Shown here in pieces: positions 8,739 through 18,595 of a stretch of 64,000 nt of DNA. Source of the stretch: Pseudomonas sp. ACM7 (GTDB lineage: Bacteria; Pseudomonadota; Gammaproteobacteria; Pseudomonadales; Pseudomonadaceae); NCBI RefSeq assembly GCF_004136015.1, contig NZ_CP024866.1:4036429-4100428 (forward strand), in the 5' to 3' direction. The stretch's first letter is position 1. Each line of letters starts with the position of its first letter. Both the position numbers and the translations under genes were made by a program. Under the pieces are notes generated by a model, which had not been told where the DNA came from, did no database searches, and saw only the letters and a list, made by a program, of their open reading frames with translations.

Positions 8739-11222
8739 CTAAGCCTGATCCGCCGCATCTTCACTGCGATGCAACGCGACCTGACGGATCGACAAGCGAA
8801 TCTCCGCCGGCAACACCCGCTTGGCCGCGCCTTCGGCCAATTCGCCGAGCAGTTCGTGATAGCTCAGCTTGCCGGCTTCGTCGCGCTTGAGTACATCCAG
8901 ATCCAGCATTGTCTGGATGAAATGGCGGAACAGGCTTTTGTCGAAGAACTCCGGGGCGTTGAGGCCATGGAGGATGGACAGGCGCTGGGCCATGACCGTG
9001 CACAGGTCTTCCAGCTCTTCGGCGCTGATGCTGTTCTGACCGCTATTGAGCAGCAGCGAGACCGTCATGTAGAAGCGTTGCAGGGTCTGGGCGATGCTTT
9101 TCGACAGCAGGGTCAGCAGCACGAAATGCCGCGAGCTCGGTGCCGGACGCAGGTAAACGTCATTCTCAAAACGCAGCAGACCTTGCTCGACGAAGGCTTC
9201 GAGCCATTGGTCGATCACCGCATCCAGCTCGTCCAGCGACCAGCGAATGAACAGCTCCGATTGCAGGTACGGGTACAGCGCGCGGGTGTAGCGCAGGATC
9301 TGTTCGCGGCTCATGCGCGAGGCGCTCTGGAAGAAGCTCGCCAGCAACGCCGGCAAGGCGAAGATGTGCAAAACGTTGTTGCGGTAGTAGGTCATCAGGA
9401 CGGCATTCTGTTCGTCCAGATACAGAATCTTGCCCAGGGCATCGCTCTGCTCGGACAGAAGATCCATGTCCTTCACATGCTCGATCAACGCGCGGCCGTC
9501 ACCTTCCGGCAGAGTGGTGTGCGGTGAGTACGGGACCTTGCGCAACAGCGCCAGGTACAGATCGAGCACCCGCGCCATAGCGCGATCATCCAGCGCGAGA
9601 CGGCTGGTGGACAGCAGCGCCAGGGCCACGAGGTTGACCGGGTTGATCGCCGCCGCTTCGTTCAGATGCTGCGCGACTTTCTCGCCGAGGCGGTTGGTGG
9701 TTTCGTTGAGCCAGGCCGGTTTGAACTGTGGGCCGAGTTCCTGTTTACGCCAGTCCGGCTGTTCGCTGTCGAGGAATTCCGCCAGTTTGATCGGCTCGCC
9801 GAAGTTCACCGCCACTTGACCGAAACGCTGCTTGAGCGCGCCGATGACTTTGAAGATGTCGAAGATAGATTCTTTTTTCTTGCTCGCGCCACGCAGTTCG
9901 CCGAGGTAGGTCCGGCCTTCCAGCACACGCTCGTAACCGATGTAGACCGGGATGAAAACGATCGGCATCCGCGACGAACGCAGGAAGCTGCGCAAGGTAA
10001 TCGCCAGCATCCCGGTTTTTGGTTGCAGCATGCGCCCGGTGCGCGAACGACCACCCTCGACGAAGTACTCCACCGGGAAGCCTTTGGTGAACAGGGTGTG
10101 CAGGTATTCGTTGAACACCGAGGTGTAGAGCGGGTTGCCCTTGAAGGTACGGCGCATGAAGAACGCACCGCCGCGCCGCAGCAGGCTGCCAATCACCGGC
10201 ATGTTGAGGTTGATCCCGGCGGCGATGTGCGGCGGGGTCAGGCCGTTGCGAAACAGCAAATAGGACAGCAGCAGGTAGTCGATGTGGCTGCGATGGCACG
10301 GCACGTAGATCACTTCGTGACCCTGAGCGACCTTCTGCACGCCTTCGATGTGGTTGACCTTGATTCCGTCGTAGATCTTGTTCCAGAACCAGCTCAGCAC
10401 CACTTCCAGAAAGCGGATCGCGGTGTAGGTGTAGTCGGAGGCGATCTCGTTGCCATAGCGCAGGGCTTGGGCCTTGGCTTTCTCCGGGGAAATGTTTTCA
10501 CGCTCGGCTTCGTCGAGGATCGCTTGCTTGACCAGCGGCTGATTGAGCAGGCCTTTGACCAGGTTGCGGCGGTGGGAAATGTCCGGACCGATCACCGCTG
10601 CTTTCAGGTTGCGAAAATGCACCCGCAGAATCCGCTGGGCCATGCGCACGGTGCGCTCGTGGCCCTTGTTGTGGTCGATCAGCTCGCGCAAATGGATCGG
10701 CGCCGAGAACTGCACCCGGGTTTTGCGCCCCAGCACGATGATGCTCAACAACCGACGCAGGCGCCCGGTGACTGCCCAGCTGTCGGCGAAGAGCAGTTTC
10801 CACGGGCTCGATTCGCTGTCCGGTGACTGACCCCAGAACACGCTGACCGGAATGATCTGCGCGTCTTCGACGGCGTTCTGGCTCAGGGCGCTGACCAGGC
10901 GAGTCAAGGTCGGCGGTGCACCACGCTTATCCTGACGGCCGAGCCAATCGGGCTCTGGCGTCAGGTAAAAGAACGCGGCGGGTTCCTCCAGCGTACCTAC
11001 CGAGACCGGCAACACCGGGCGGGGCAAACCCGCCTTGCTGCACTCGGTATCGACCACGGCCAGGTCGGTCAGCGAAGGGTTTTGCAGGACGTAGAACACC
11101 GGACGGCTGCGGTCGAGGTTGAGGGTGAACGACGACTGATTGATCGTCTCCGAGCGAACCCAGAGGTACAACAGTCGGCGCAGGGTGCCAAACACAAGAC
11201 GGCGGAGCGGGGAACGGGTCAT
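8739..11222 (-). CDS. plsB: Glycerol-3-phosphate 1-O-acyltransferase
   Basis: 827 residues, the usual size of the long membrane-bound PlsB. It transfers an acyl chain from acyl-ACP or acyl-CoA to position 1 of glycerol 3-phosphate, the first step of phospholipid synthesis. The acyltransferase signature H-x4-D is HRSHID at 310-315, followed by the glycerol-phosphate binding block [11 protein letters not shown]. The long N-terminal and C-terminal helical regions are those of PlsB and not of PlsC. The gene is monocistronic as far as can be seen; its start codon faces the cold-shock gene across about 165 bases. Confidence 0.95.
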   Translation of the reverse strand: MTRSPLRRLVFGTLRRLLYLWVRSETINQSSFTLNLDRSRPVFYVLQNPSLTDLAVVDTECSKAGLPRPVLPVSVGTLEEPAAFFYLTPEPDWLGRQDKRGAPPTLTRLVSALSQNAVEDAQIIPVSVFWGQSPDSESSPWKLLFADSWAVTGRLRRLLSIIVLGRKTRVQFSAPIHLRELIDHNKGHERTVRMAQRILRVHFRNLKAAVIGPDISHRRNLVKGLLNQPLVKQAILDEAERENISPEKAKAQALRYGNEIASDYTYTAIRFLEVVLSWFWNKIYDGIKVNHIEGVQKVAQGHEVIYVPCHRSHIDYLLLSYLLFRNGLTPPHIAAGINLNMPVIGSLLRRGGAFFMRRTFKGNPLYTSVFNEYLHTLFTKGFPVEYFVEGGRSRTGRMLQPKTGMLAITLRSFLRSSRMPIVFIPVYIGYERVLEGRTYLGELRGASKKKESIFDIFKVIGALKQRFGQVAVNFGEPIKLAEFLDSEQPDWRKQELGPQFKPAWLNETTNRLGEKVAQHLNEAAAINPVNLVALALLSTSRLALDDRAMARVLDLYLALLRKVPYSPHTTLPEGDGRALIEHVKDMDLLSEQSDALGKILYLDEQNAVLMTYYRNNVLHIFALPALLASFFQSASRMSREQILRYTRALYPYLQSELFIRWSLDELDAVIDQWLEAFVEQGLLRFENDVYLRPAPSSRHFVLLTLLSKSIAQTLQRFYMTVSLLLNSGQNSISAEELEDLCTVMAQRLSILHGLNAPEFFDKSLFRHFIQTMLDLDVLKRDEAGKLSYHELLGELAEGAAKRVLPAEIRLSIRQVALHRSEDAADQA

Positions 11223-11324
11223 ACGGCTTCTGCATGAGTGAATAAAACCGAGCGTTTGCTCGGGCGGTCGATAGTGTGCCGTATTCGCCGAAAATCGGCA
11301 AAAAAGCGCCTAAGTAAACTTGAG

Positions 11325-11352
11325 TTGAGAGTTTTGGCGGCTGTCATATACT
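11325..11352 (+). promoter_or_regulatory. Sigma-70 promoter of the cold-shock gene
   Basis: TTGAGA at 11325-11330 and TATACT at 11347-11352 are separated by 16 bases. This would start transcription near 11359, giving a leader of about 30 bases that carries the Shine-Dalgarno AAGGGGGG (11372-11380). Confidence 0.65.
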
Positions 11353-11387
11353 CGGCCGTTCAAAATAAAAACAAGGGGGGTACAGAT

Positions 11388-11597
11388 ATGGCTACGCGCG
11401 AAACCGGCAATGTGAAGTGGTTCAACGATGCCAAGGGTTACGGATTCATTCAGCGCGAGGACGGGGTGGACGTGTTCGTGCACTACCGCGCGATTCGCGG
11501 CGAGGGGCATCGTTCGTTGGCTGAAGGCCAGCAGGTTGAATACGGCGTGGTGACGGGCGAGAAGGGCTTGCAGGCCGAGGATGTGGTGGGGCTCTAA
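11388..11597 (+). CDS. Cold-shock domain protein
   Basis: 69 residues forming a single cold-shock domain with RNP1 (KGYGFI, 16-21) and RNP2 (VDVFVHY, 27-33), which bind single-stranded RNA or DNA. The start ATG at 11388 is chosen because the strong Shine-Dalgarno AAGGGGGG lies 8 bases ahead and the protein then begins as family members do ([13 protein letters not shown]); the same frame is open further upstream but that part is not cold-shock-like. Relatives act as RNA chaperones; whether this copy is induced by cold cannot be told. In PAO1 the related gene heads the rlmA-dapE-ndvB neighbourhood. Confidence 0.9.
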   Translation: MATRETGNVKWFNDAKGYGFIQREDGVDVFVHYRAIRGEGHRSLAEGQQVEYGVVTGEKGLQAEDVVGL

Positions 11598-11623
11598 ACC
11601 CACTCTTCAGATCACACAAAATC

Positions 11624-11717
11624 AATGTGGGAGCGGGCTTGCTCGCGAATGCGGTGTGTCAGTTGACATAAACTTTGACTGACACACCGCATTCGCGAGC
11701 AAGCCCGCTCCCACATT
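11624..11717. repeat. REPIN with long near-perfect arms
   Basis: Arms of about 40 bases (AATGTGGGAGCGGGCTTGCT... and its complement, both extending through the GCGGTGTGTCAGT segment) flank a loop of about 14 bases. It closes two convergent genes, the cold-shock gene and the 125-aa hypothetical, and is almost the same as the copy at 14193-14284. Confidence 0.9.
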
Positions 11718-11732
11718 TGATCCGCTTCGTTT

Positions 11733-12110
11733 TTAAGCGGTTTTCCAGGTGATCTCTTCTTCACCGTCAGCGCTGATGCGCATCCAGCGATCCGCTGTCT
11801 CTTCACCTTCTTCTTCGACCCAGCTACCCGGTGCGCAACGCACTTCGACGTTCAGCGCGGCAAAGGCGGCGCGGGCGCAGGCGATGTCGTCTTCCCACGG
11901 GGTCTGGTCGCTGTCCAGGAACAGGCTGTTCCACTTGCCCACGGCTTTCGGCAACCAGGTGACCGACACGTTGCCGGCCTTGCACTTGTAGGTCTGGCCT
12001 TTCTGGACCCAGTCGGTGCATGGGCCCAAAGCAGTGCCGAGCCAGGCTGCGACGGCTTTATAGTCGACGTCGGCGTCTTTCAGGTAAATCTCGATATCGG
12101 GTTGGCGCAT
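11733..12110 (-). CDS. Conserved hypothetical acidic protein
   Basis: 125 residues starting MRQPDIEIYLKDADVDYKAV. The start at 12110 is preferred over an upstream in-frame codon because an AGGA Shine-Dalgarno lies just ahead and the upstream extension is arginine-rich and unlike the rest. The sequence is acidic and tryptophan-rich (WLGTALG, WKTA), with no membrane segment or signal, and I do not recognise a catalytic motif. It precedes rlmA-dapE on the other side as in PAO1, so it is a conserved genus-level gene. No function is assigned. Confidence 0.75.
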   Translation of the reverse strand: MRQPDIEIYLKDADVDYKAVAAWLGTALGPCTDWVQKGQTYKCKAGNVSVTWLPKAVGKWNSLFLDSDQTPWEDDIACARAAFAALNVEVRCAPGSWVEEEGEETADRWMRISADGEEEITWKTA

Positions 12111-12194
12111 GGATGTCCTCACTGCGGGTCTGAAAAATCCATTCGCGGATTTAGCCGGCCTACGGCAACTGCCGAAGACCAAAAAATTAAAGAG

Positions 12195-13004
12195 TTATTG
12201 AAGAACAAAGTAATCGTAGCGCATTGAAACAGTGACCTCGAACGGCTCGACCTGTTCGATGACCGACGCCCGGCGTTCGGCACTGGCGCGCCAGCCGTGG
12301 GGCGTCATGGCCAACAGGTTCGCACGGTCCTGACCCTTTTCCAGCGTCAGTTTGAACTCCAGAGTTTCGCTGTGTTGCAACGCCATGCCTTCCGGCACCA
12401 AAGCCAAATGCTTGTCGTCGGTGTATTCACGCACTTCGTCGTACAGACGCTCGCGCAATTCCATCAGATGGCCGCTGGTCGGCCCGACTTTCATCAAGCC
12501 ACCACCGGGGCTGAGCAGACGTTTGGCTTCCTCCCAATCCAGCGGGCTGAAGACACTGGCGAGAAACTGGCAGCTGCCAGAGGCCAACGGCACCCGCGCC
12601 ATGCTGGCGATCAACCACGTCAGTTGCGGGTTGCGTTTGCAGGCGCGTTTGACCGCTTCCCGGGAAATATCCAGCGCGTAACCGTCGGCACTCGGCAAAG
12701 CCTCGGCGATTTGCGCGGTGTAGTAACCCTCGCCACAACCGATGTCCAGCCAGCGCTGAGGCGCGTATTGCGCCGCCAGTTCGGCCAGACGTTTGGCCAC
12801 TGGTGCGTAATGACCAGCGTTCAAAAAGTCGCGTCGGGCTTCGACCATCGCCAGGTTATCCCCAGGGTCGCGGCTGTTCTTGTGCTGCACCGGCAACAGG
12901 TTCAGGTAACCCTGACGCGCACGGTCGAAACGATGCCCGGCGGGGCAGGCCACGCCGTTGTCCACCGCGTTCAGCGGTTCGCTGCAGATCGGGCAGGCCA
13001 GCAT
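12195..13004 (-). CDS. rlmA: 23S rRNA (guanine745-N1)-methyltransferase
   Basis: 269 residues. The N-terminal zinc finger is Cys4-x2-Cys7 with Cys20 and His24, as in RlmA, where it recognises the rRNA hairpin. The SAM-binding motif I is WLDIGCGEGYY at 85-95. The enzyme methylates G745 of 23S rRNA. Its first base overlaps the last base of the dapE stop codon, so the two are translationally coupled. Confidence 0.9.
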   Translation of the reverse strand: MLACPICSEPLNAVDNGVACPAGHRFDRARQGYLNLLPVQHKNSRDPGDNLAMVEARRDFLNAGHYAPVAKRLAELAAQYAPQRWLDIGCGEGYYTAQIAEALPSADGYALDISREAVKRACKRNPQLTWLIASMARVPLASGSCQFLASVFSPLDWEEAKRLLSPGGGLMKVGPTSGHLMELRERLYDEVREYTDDKHLALVPEGMALQHSETLEFKLTLEKGQDRANLLAMTPHGWRASAERRASVIEQVEPFEVTVSMRYDYFVLQ

Positions 13005-14155
13005 CAGGCGAGCAACTTGATCAGGGTCTGGTAGTAGATTTCGGTCAGCACATCCAGGTCGGCAGCCAGCACGCGCTCGTTGACCTGGTGAATCGTCGCG
13101 TTGACCGGGCCCAGTTCAACCACCTGCGTACCCATGGTCGCAATGAAGCGCCCGTCGGAGGTGCCGCCGCTGGTGGACGCCTTGGTTTCACGACCGGTGA
13201 TGTCCTTGATGCTCGACGCGACGGCATCCAGCAACGCACCCGGTTCGGTGAGGAACGGCAGGCCGGACAGCGCCCAGTCGATGTGCCAGTCCAGGCCATG
13301 CTTGTCGAGGATGTCAGCGACGCGCTTTTGCAGGCCTTCAACGGTGGATTCGGTGGAGAAGCGGAAGTTGAACACCGCCACCAGATCACCCGGAATCACG
13401 TTGGTCGCGCCGGTGCCGGAATTGACGTTGGAGATCTGGAAGCTGGTCGGCGGGAAGAAATCGTTGCCGTGGTCCCAATGCTCGGCGGCCAGTTCGGCCA
13501 GCGCCGGGGCGGCGAGGTGGATCGGGTTTTTCGCCAGGTGCGGATAGGCCACGTGACCCTGCACGCCGCGCACGGTCAGCTTGGCACCGAGGGAGCCGCG
13601 ACGGCCATTCTTGACCACGTCACCCACTAGGGTGGTACTCGACGGTTCGCCGACGATGCACCAGTCCAGACGCTCCTTACGGGCGGCAAGGCGTTCGATC
13701 ACCGCTTTGGTGCCGTGGTGCGCCGGGCCTTCTTCGTCGCTGGTGATCAGGAAAGCGACCTTGCCCTTGTGATCCGGGTAGTCGGTGACGAAACGCTCGG
13801 CCGCCACGGTCATGGAAGCAAGGCTGCCTTTCATGTCCGCCGCGCCACGGCCGCAGAGCATGCCGTGTTCGTCGATCACCGCGTTGAACGGGTCGATCTG
13901 CCAGGCGGTGACCGGACCGGTCGGCACCACGTCGGTGTGACCGGCGAAGCACAGTACCGGACCGTCGTGTTTACCGTGGGTGGCCCAGAAGTTATCCACA
14001 TCTTCGATGCGCATCGGTTCCAGCGTGAAACCGGCATCGCCCAGGCGCTGCATCATCTGCTTCTGGCAATCGGCGTCGACCGGCGTCACGGACGGACGGC
14101 GGATCAGGTCGATGGCGAGTTGAAGGGTCGGCGAAAGGTCGGCGTGGGCCGTCAT
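13004..14155 (-). CDS. dapE: Succinyl-diaminopimelate desuccinylase
   Basis: 383 residues of the M20 metallohydrolase family. It removes succinate from N-succinyl-LL-diaminopimelate in the lysine and peptidoglycan precursor pathway. Zinc and catalytic residues are seen as AGHTDVVP (His73, Asp75), GRGAADMKG (Asp107) and TSDEEGPA (Glu141, Glu142). The gene stops by overlapping rlmA by one base. Two further enzymes of the same pathway, dapD and dapC, are encoded on the same strand within 12 kb. Confidence 0.95.
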   Translation of the reverse strand: MTAHADLSPTLQLAIDLIRRPSVTPVDADCQKQMMQRLGDAGFTLEPMRIEDVDNFWATHGKHDGPVLCFAGHTDVVPTGPVTAWQIDPFNAVIDEHGMLCGRGAADMKGSLASMTVAAERFVTDYPDHKGKVAFLITSDEEGPAHHGTKAVIERLAARKERLDWCIVGEPSSTTLVGDVVKNGRRGSLGAKLTVRGVQGHVAYPHLAKNPIHLAAPALAELAAEHWDHGNDFFPPTSFQISNVNSGTGATNVIPGDLVAVFNFRFSTESTVEGLQKRVADILDKHGLDWHIDWALSGLPFLTEPGALLDAVASSIKDITGRETKASTSGGTSDGRFIATMGTQVVELGPVNATIHQVNERVLAADLDVLTEIYYQTLIKLLA

Positions 14156-14192
14156 GGAAAACTCCGGAAAACTTGAATATGGGCGCGGTCTA

Positions 14193-14284
14193 AATGTGGG
14201 AGCGGGCTTGCTCGCGAATGCGGTGTGTCAGTCAGCATAAAAGTTGATTGTTACACCGCATTCGCGAGCAAGCCCGCTCCCACA
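14193..14284. repeat. REPIN, near-identical to the 11.6-kb copy
   Basis: GTGGGAGCGGGCTTGCTCGC is followed by GAATGCGGTGTGTCAGT, a short loop, then TTACACCGCATTCGCGAGC and the closing complement. It lies between dapE and the ndvB terminator. Its arms and even the inner GCGGTGTG tract match the copy 2.6 kb away, which suggests recent spread of one element. Confidence 0.9.
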
Positions 14285-14352
14285 GGTTTTGAGTACGGTT
14301 AGAAAGACCGTATATCACGCCAAGGCCTGCAAAATGGCGGTTATCTTAAAGC

Positions 14353-14379
14353 AAAACGGCGGCCATTGGCCGCCGTTTA
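14353..14379 (-). terminator. Terminator of ndvB
   Basis: A perfect 11-bp stem (AAACGGCGGCC / GGCCGCCGTTT) lies just past the ndvB stop codon. Read leftward it is followed by TTTTGCTTT, a usable U-rich tail. Confidence 0.85.
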
Positions 14380-14395
14380 GTGCATCCGGAATGAT

Positions 14396-16987
14396 TTAGA
14401 CCGCCGGAGCCGTCTCGCCCTCGACCGCCGGTTTCGGCAGCGAAGACAAGAACGCCATGATCAGCGCCGCCAGGTACGGCAGCGACTGCACGAGCAACAT
14501 CGTCACCCAGAAGCGCATGTCGTTGCTCGGCAGGCCGTTCACCAGGAAAATCCCCAGTGCCGCGCTCCACAACAGCAGCATGATGAACATTTCTTCGCGA
14601 GCTTCCGAAATTGCCACCCAGAAGCCGTGGTTATCGGCGTTTTTCGGAGTGCGGAAGAACGGAATGCTGCTGGTGAAGAAGCCGTACAGCACCGCTTTGG
14701 CGATGGTGTGCGACAACGCCAACCCTGCCAATGCCGCGCAGAACGCATCCTTCAGGTTGACCCCGACCGCACGGCGGTACAGGAAGATGATCTTGCCCAC
14801 CTTGAACACGAACAGCGCCAATGGCGGGATCGCGAAAATCAACAACGGTGGATCGACCCGCTGCGGCACGATGATCATCGCCGCCGACCACAACAGGGCG
14901 CCCACGGTGAAGAAGATGTTCATGCCATCCGCCACCCACGGCAACCAGCCCGCGAGGAAGTGGTAACGCTGGCCCCGGGTCAGCTCGGTGTCCTTGCCGC
15001 GCAACAGGCTTGCGGTGTGACGCTTGATGATCTGAATCGCACCGTAAGCCCAGCGGAAACGCTGTTTCTTGAAGTCGATAAAGGTATCGGGCATCAAGCC
15101 TTTGCCGTAGCTGGTGTGGTAATAAGCCGCCGACAGGCCTTTCTCGAATACGCGCAGACCCAACTCGGCGTCTTCACAGATGCACCAGTCAGCCCAGCCC
15201 AGTTCCTCGAGCACCGAGCGCCGGGTCATGGTCATGGTGCCGTGCTGAATGATCGCGTCACGGTCGTTACGGGTGACCATGCCGATGTGGAAGAAACCTT
15301 TGTATTCCGCGTAGCAGAGCTTCTTGAAGGTGCTTTCGTTCTGGTCGCGGTAATCCTGTGGCGACTGCACCACGGCGATTTTCGGATCGGCGAAGTGCGG
15401 CACCATGTGCTTGAGCCAGTTCGGGTCGACGCAGTAGTCCGAGTCAATCACCGCAATCACTTCGGCATCCTTGGCGGTGTGCGGAATCAGATAATTCAGC
15501 GCGCCGCCCTTGAAGCCGGCCAATGGCGCGACGTGGAAGAATTTGAAGCGCGGGCCGAGGGTTTCGCAATAATCGCGCACCGGTTCCCAGACCGCCGGGT
15601 CCTTGGTGTTGTTGTCGATGATCAGGACTTCGAAGTCCGGATAGTCGAGGTTGGCCAGGGCGTTGAGGGTCTGTTTGACCATCTCCGGCGGCTCGTTGTA
15701 GCAAGGCACGTGAATCGAGACTTTCGGTCGGTAGTCCGAATCGCCGACCACCGGCAGAAATTCACGCCGACGCTTGTGGGTCCAGACCGCTTCGGCCAGT
15801 TCATGCGCCTCGGTCAGCAGCACGATAAACACCCCGAGTGCGCCAAGGGCAAGCAAGAAGCCCACCGTCAGGCTGAACCAGGTGCTGTATTGCTGGCTGT
15901 AGTCGTAACCGATCCACACCAGCACCGAACCACAGAGGAACGCGATGAAGGTCAGGAAGGTGCGGCCGCGTTGACGCAAGGCCGAGCCGTCGATCATCAG
16001 CAGGGTTAGCGACAGCAGAGCCAACACCACCGAACCGATGGCCAGCACGCGCCATTGCGGGATCGCGACGACCGGGCCTTCAAAGTTGAATTTCTGCTGG
16101 CGCGCGGCGTTGAAAACGCCCCAGTAAGCGCCCACGGAACCTTCATCACTGGCCTTCCACGGTTGGTCAAAGGCTTCGATCACGAAGTAGTTGAAGCCCT
16201 GGCGATTGAGCTTGTTGACCAAGGTCCGCAGATAAATCGCCTGGTCTGCCGGCGACGCGTCGGCGCCACCGCGCATACGACCGTTGCTCGGCCAGCCGAC
16301 TTCGGACAGCAGCAGCGGTTTTTTCGGGAACATCTTTTTCAGGTCACGGGCGCGGTCGAGTACGAACTGCCCGGACTGCTCCATCGGAACATGTTCCCAG
16401 TACGGCAGGACGTGGGCGGCGATCAGGTCGACGTGCTTGGCCAGGCTCGGGTTTTCTTCCCAGACGTGCCATTGCTCGGAGGTCGTCACCGGAACCTTCA
16501 CTGCCGCTCGGACGCGATCAAGGATCACGCTCAGTTCGGCGGCGGTAATTTCCTTACGGAAGATCGCCTCGTTACCGACCACCACGCGAACCACGCTGCG
16601 GGAGGTATTGGCCAGGTCAATGGCGCGCAGGATTTCACGCTCGTTGCGTTCCAGGTCCGGGCTGATCCAGATACCCAACGTCACGCGCAAACCGAATTCT
16701 TCGGCGAGCTTGGGAATATCCCCCAGGCTGCCATCGACCGAGTAAGTGCGGATGTTGTCCGTCAGCTTGGTCATGATCTCCAGATCGCGACGCATTTCAT
16801 CGTCGGTCGGATATTGCTCTTTTTGTGGGTATTGCCCTTGCTGGAACGGCGAGTACGAAAAGCCGGAGATCTGTTCAGGCCAGTTGGGGGCGGTGACCGG
16901 GCGATTGATCAGCGCCCAGAAGCCGGTAAACAAGGCAGCGATGGCGAGCACCACGACCAGGTTGAGTCCAAATTTACGCGATGACAT
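14396..16987 (-). CDS. ndvB: GH17-GT2 fusion membrane glucan synthase, NdvB-like
   Basis: 863 residues in two parts. After one membrane helix (8-27) a periplasmic GH17 beta-1,3-glucanase-like domain runs to about 300, with both catalytic glutamates visible: Glu140 (VVVGNEAIF) and Glu229 (LLLSEVGWPSNG). Membrane helices then lead to a cytoplasmic family-2 glycosyltransferase with DSD (515-517), ED (605-606) and QRFRW (642-646), the metal, base and acceptor motifs of cellulose-synthase-like enzymes; several C-terminal helices follow. Size and layout fit P. aeruginosa NdvB, which makes cyclic beta-1,3-glucans linked to osmoadaptation and biofilm antibiotic tolerance. The GH17 part probably closes or remodels the chain; that is inference. 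The gene is alone on its transcript. Confidence 0.78.
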   Translation of the reverse strand: MSSRKFGLNLVVVLAIAALFTGFWALINRPVTAPNWPEQISGFSYSPFQQGQYPQKEQYPTDDEMRRDLEIMTKLTDNIRTYSVDGSLGDIPKLAEEFGLRVTLGIWISPDLERNEREILRAIDLANTSRSVVRVVVGNEAIFRKEITAAELSVILDRVRAAVKVPVTTSEQWHVWEENPSLAKHVDLIAAHVLPYWEHVPMEQSGQFVLDRARDLKKMFPKKPLLLSEVGWPSNGRMRGGADASPADQAIYLRTLVNKLNRQGFNYFVIEAFDQPWKASDEGSVGAYWGVFNAARQQKFNFEGPVVAIPQWRVLAIGSVVLALLSLTLLMIDGSALRQRGRTFLTFIAFLCGSVLVWIGYDYSQQYSTWFSLTVGFLLALGALGVFIVLLTEAHELAEAVWTHKRRREFLPVVGDSDYRPKVSIHVPCYNEPPEMVKQTLNALANLDYPDFEVLIIDNNTKDPAVWEPVRDYCETLGPRFKFFHVAPLAGFKGGALNYLIPHTAKDAEVIAVIDSDYCVDPNWLKHMVPHFADPKIAVVQSPQDYRDQNESTFKKLCYAEYKGFFHIGMVTRNDRDAIIQHGTMTMTRRSVLEELGWADWCICEDAELGLRVFEKGLSAAYYHTSYGKGLMPDTFIDFKKQRFRWAYGAIQIIKRHTASLLRGKDTELTRGQRYHFLAGWLPWVADGMNIFFTVGALLWSAAMIIVPQRVDPPLLIFAIPPLALFVFKVGKIIFLYRRAVGVNLKDAFCAALAGLALSHTIAKAVLYGFFTSSIPFFRTPKNADNHGFWVAISEAREEMFIMLLLWSAALGIFLVNGLPSNDMRFWVTMLLVQSLPYLAALIMAFLSSLPKPAVEGETAPAV

Positions 16988-17276
16988 AGCTTATTCAGGT
17001 TCCGGAGGCTGTGGAACGAAGGAACGGTCTGCGGCTGGCTGCTAAAGGGGCAGGGGGCGCGCATCCTACACCGGGCGTTCACTGACCGTACAGCGGACAG
17101 GGAAATGCCGGACGTTGGGCAATCCAACTCGGTTTAAGTTCTTTCGTTGGACCTTGTAGGTTAAATCTTGGTTCTGTGTAGGCTGACTAAAGAGGTAAAG
17201 ACGCCCGTTCATAGCCCAAAGATGCTCTTGGCCGCTGACGGCCCTATAATGCGCGCCGGTTTTTGGGGTAATGGTC

Positions 17277-18095
17277 ATGAGTACAGAAGATCCGCGGTTT
17301 GCAGGCATCGCCCGTTTGTATGGCATCGACGGCCTGGAGCGTTTGCGCGCGGCCCACGTGGCGATCGTCGGCGTTGGTGGCGTCGGTTCCTGGGCGGCGG
17401 AAGCCGTCGCCCGTTGTGGCGTGGGCGAGATTTCGCTGTTCGACCTGGACGACGTCTGCGTCAGCAACGCCAACCGTCAGTTGCACGCGCTGGACAGCAC
17501 CGTCGGCAAACCCAAGGTTGACGTGATGGCCGAGCGCCTGCGCGGGATCAATCCGGACTGCACCGTGCACGCTGTGGCGGATTTCGTCACCCGCGAGACC
17601 ATGGCCGAATACATCACGCCGAACATCGACTGCGTCATTGATTGCATCGACAGCGTGAATGCCAAGGCTGCGCTGATCGCCTGGTGCAAACGCCGCAAGA
17701 TCCAGATCATCACCACCGGCGGCGCGGGCGGGCAGATTGATCCGACGTTGATTCAGGTTTGCGACTTGAACCGGACCTTCAATGATCCGTTGGCCTCGAA
17801 AGTGCGCTCGACCTTGCGCCGGGATTACAACTTCTCACGCACCGTGACCCGCCACTACAGCGTGCCGTGCGTGTTTTCCACCGAACAACTGCGCTACCCG
17901 AAACCGGATGGCAGCATTTGCTTGCAGAAGAGTTTTGTCGGGGATGGCGTGAAGCTGGACTGTGCCGGCGGGTTTGGTGCGGTGATGATGGTGACGGCGA
18001 CGTTTGGCATGGTCGCGGCGACCAAGGCTGTGGATAAGATTGTGGCCGGGGTACGGCGCCCCGCGGATCGCATTAAACCTCAAGCTGAAACGTAA
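17277..18095 (+). CDS. tcdA: tRNA threonylcarbamoyladenosine dehydratase
   Basis: 272 residues of the E1/ThiF/MoeB-like family. The ATP-binding loop is VGVGGVGSW (31-39). The enzyme uses ATP to close t6A37 of tRNA to the cyclic ct6A form; in E. coli it is also called CsdL and receives help from CsdA/CsdE. The start at 17277 is taken instead of the ATG six bases earlier because GGGG at 17265-17268 is then 8 bases away. TATAAT at 17245-17250 is a plausible -10. Across a palindromic repeat it faces csdE and csdA, its known partners. The 289 bases between the ndvB and tcdA starts hold only this promoter and presumably that of ndvB. Confidence 0.9.
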   Translation: MSTEDPRFAGIARLYGIDGLERLRAAHVAIVGVGGVGSWAAEAVARCGVGEISLFDLDDVCVSNANRQLHALDSTVGKPKVDVMAERLRGINPDCTVHAVADFVTRETMAEYITPNIDCVIDCIDSVNAKAALIAWCKRRKIQIITTGGAGGQIDPTLIQVCDLNRTFNDPLASKVRSTLRRDYNFSRTVTRHYSVPCVFSTEQLRYPKPDGSICLQKSFVGDGVKLDCAGGFGAVMMVTATFGMVAATKAVDKIVAGVRRPADRIKPQAET

Positions 18096-18102
18096 ACCCG
18101 CG

Positions 18103-18191
18103 TAGGAGCTGCCGAAGGCTGCGATCTTTTGATCTTTAGCGTGACCACTGGCGCCGAAGATCAAAAGATCGCAGCCTTCGGCAGCTCCTAC
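18103..18191. repeat. Family-2 inverted repeat between tcdA and csdE
   Basis: Arms TAGGAGCTGCCGAAGGCTGC...GATCTTTTGATC and the complement GATCAAAAGATC...GGCAGCTCCTA close a long stem. The csdE stop codon (18188-18190) lies inside the right arm, so the element is probably the shared terminator of two convergent genes. Confidence 0.88.
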
Positions 18192-18595
18192 ACGTCGCTC
18201 AGGCTCTGCATTCGCTGTAACACGGCATTAAGGCCATTACTGCGCGAAGGGGACAGTTGCCGGGAAAGCCCAAGCTGATTAAACCAATCCGGCAAATCCA
18301 CTTGCTGCAGCTCAACCGCCGACAACCCGTTAACCCGCGCCAGCAGCAACGCCACCAGCCCGCGAATCAACCGCGCATCGCTGCTCGCGGCAAACTGCCA
18401 GTGACCATCCTGCAATTCACCCACCAACCACACCTGGCTTTCACAGCCATGCACGCGGTTGGCGTCGATCTTATCCACATCGCTCAATGCTGGCAGGCGC
18501 TCCCCCCATTGCATCAACAGCCGCGCCCGTTGTTCCCAGCCGGCAGCATTCTTAAAAGTCTCCAGCGCCGTGGCCGCATCGGCAGGCAAGTTCAT
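18188..18595 (-). CDS. csdE: Sulfur acceptor protein CsdE (SufE family)
   Basis: 135 residues of the SufE fold. The acceptor cysteine is Cys51 in VHGCESQVWL. It takes persulfide from a cysteine desulfurase and boosts its activity. The start codon overlaps the csdA stop by 4 bases, so the partner desulfurase and acceptor are made together. A SufE role in Fe-S assembly is the alternative, but the pairing with csdA and the nearby tcdA favours the CSD system. Confidence 0.88.
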   Translation of the reverse strand: MNLPADAATALETFKNAAGWEQRARLLMQWGERLPALSDVDKIDANRVHGCESQVWLVGELQDGHWQFAASSDARLIRGLVALLLARVNGLSAVELQQVDLPDWFNQLGLSRQLSPSRSNGLNAVLQRMQSLSDV

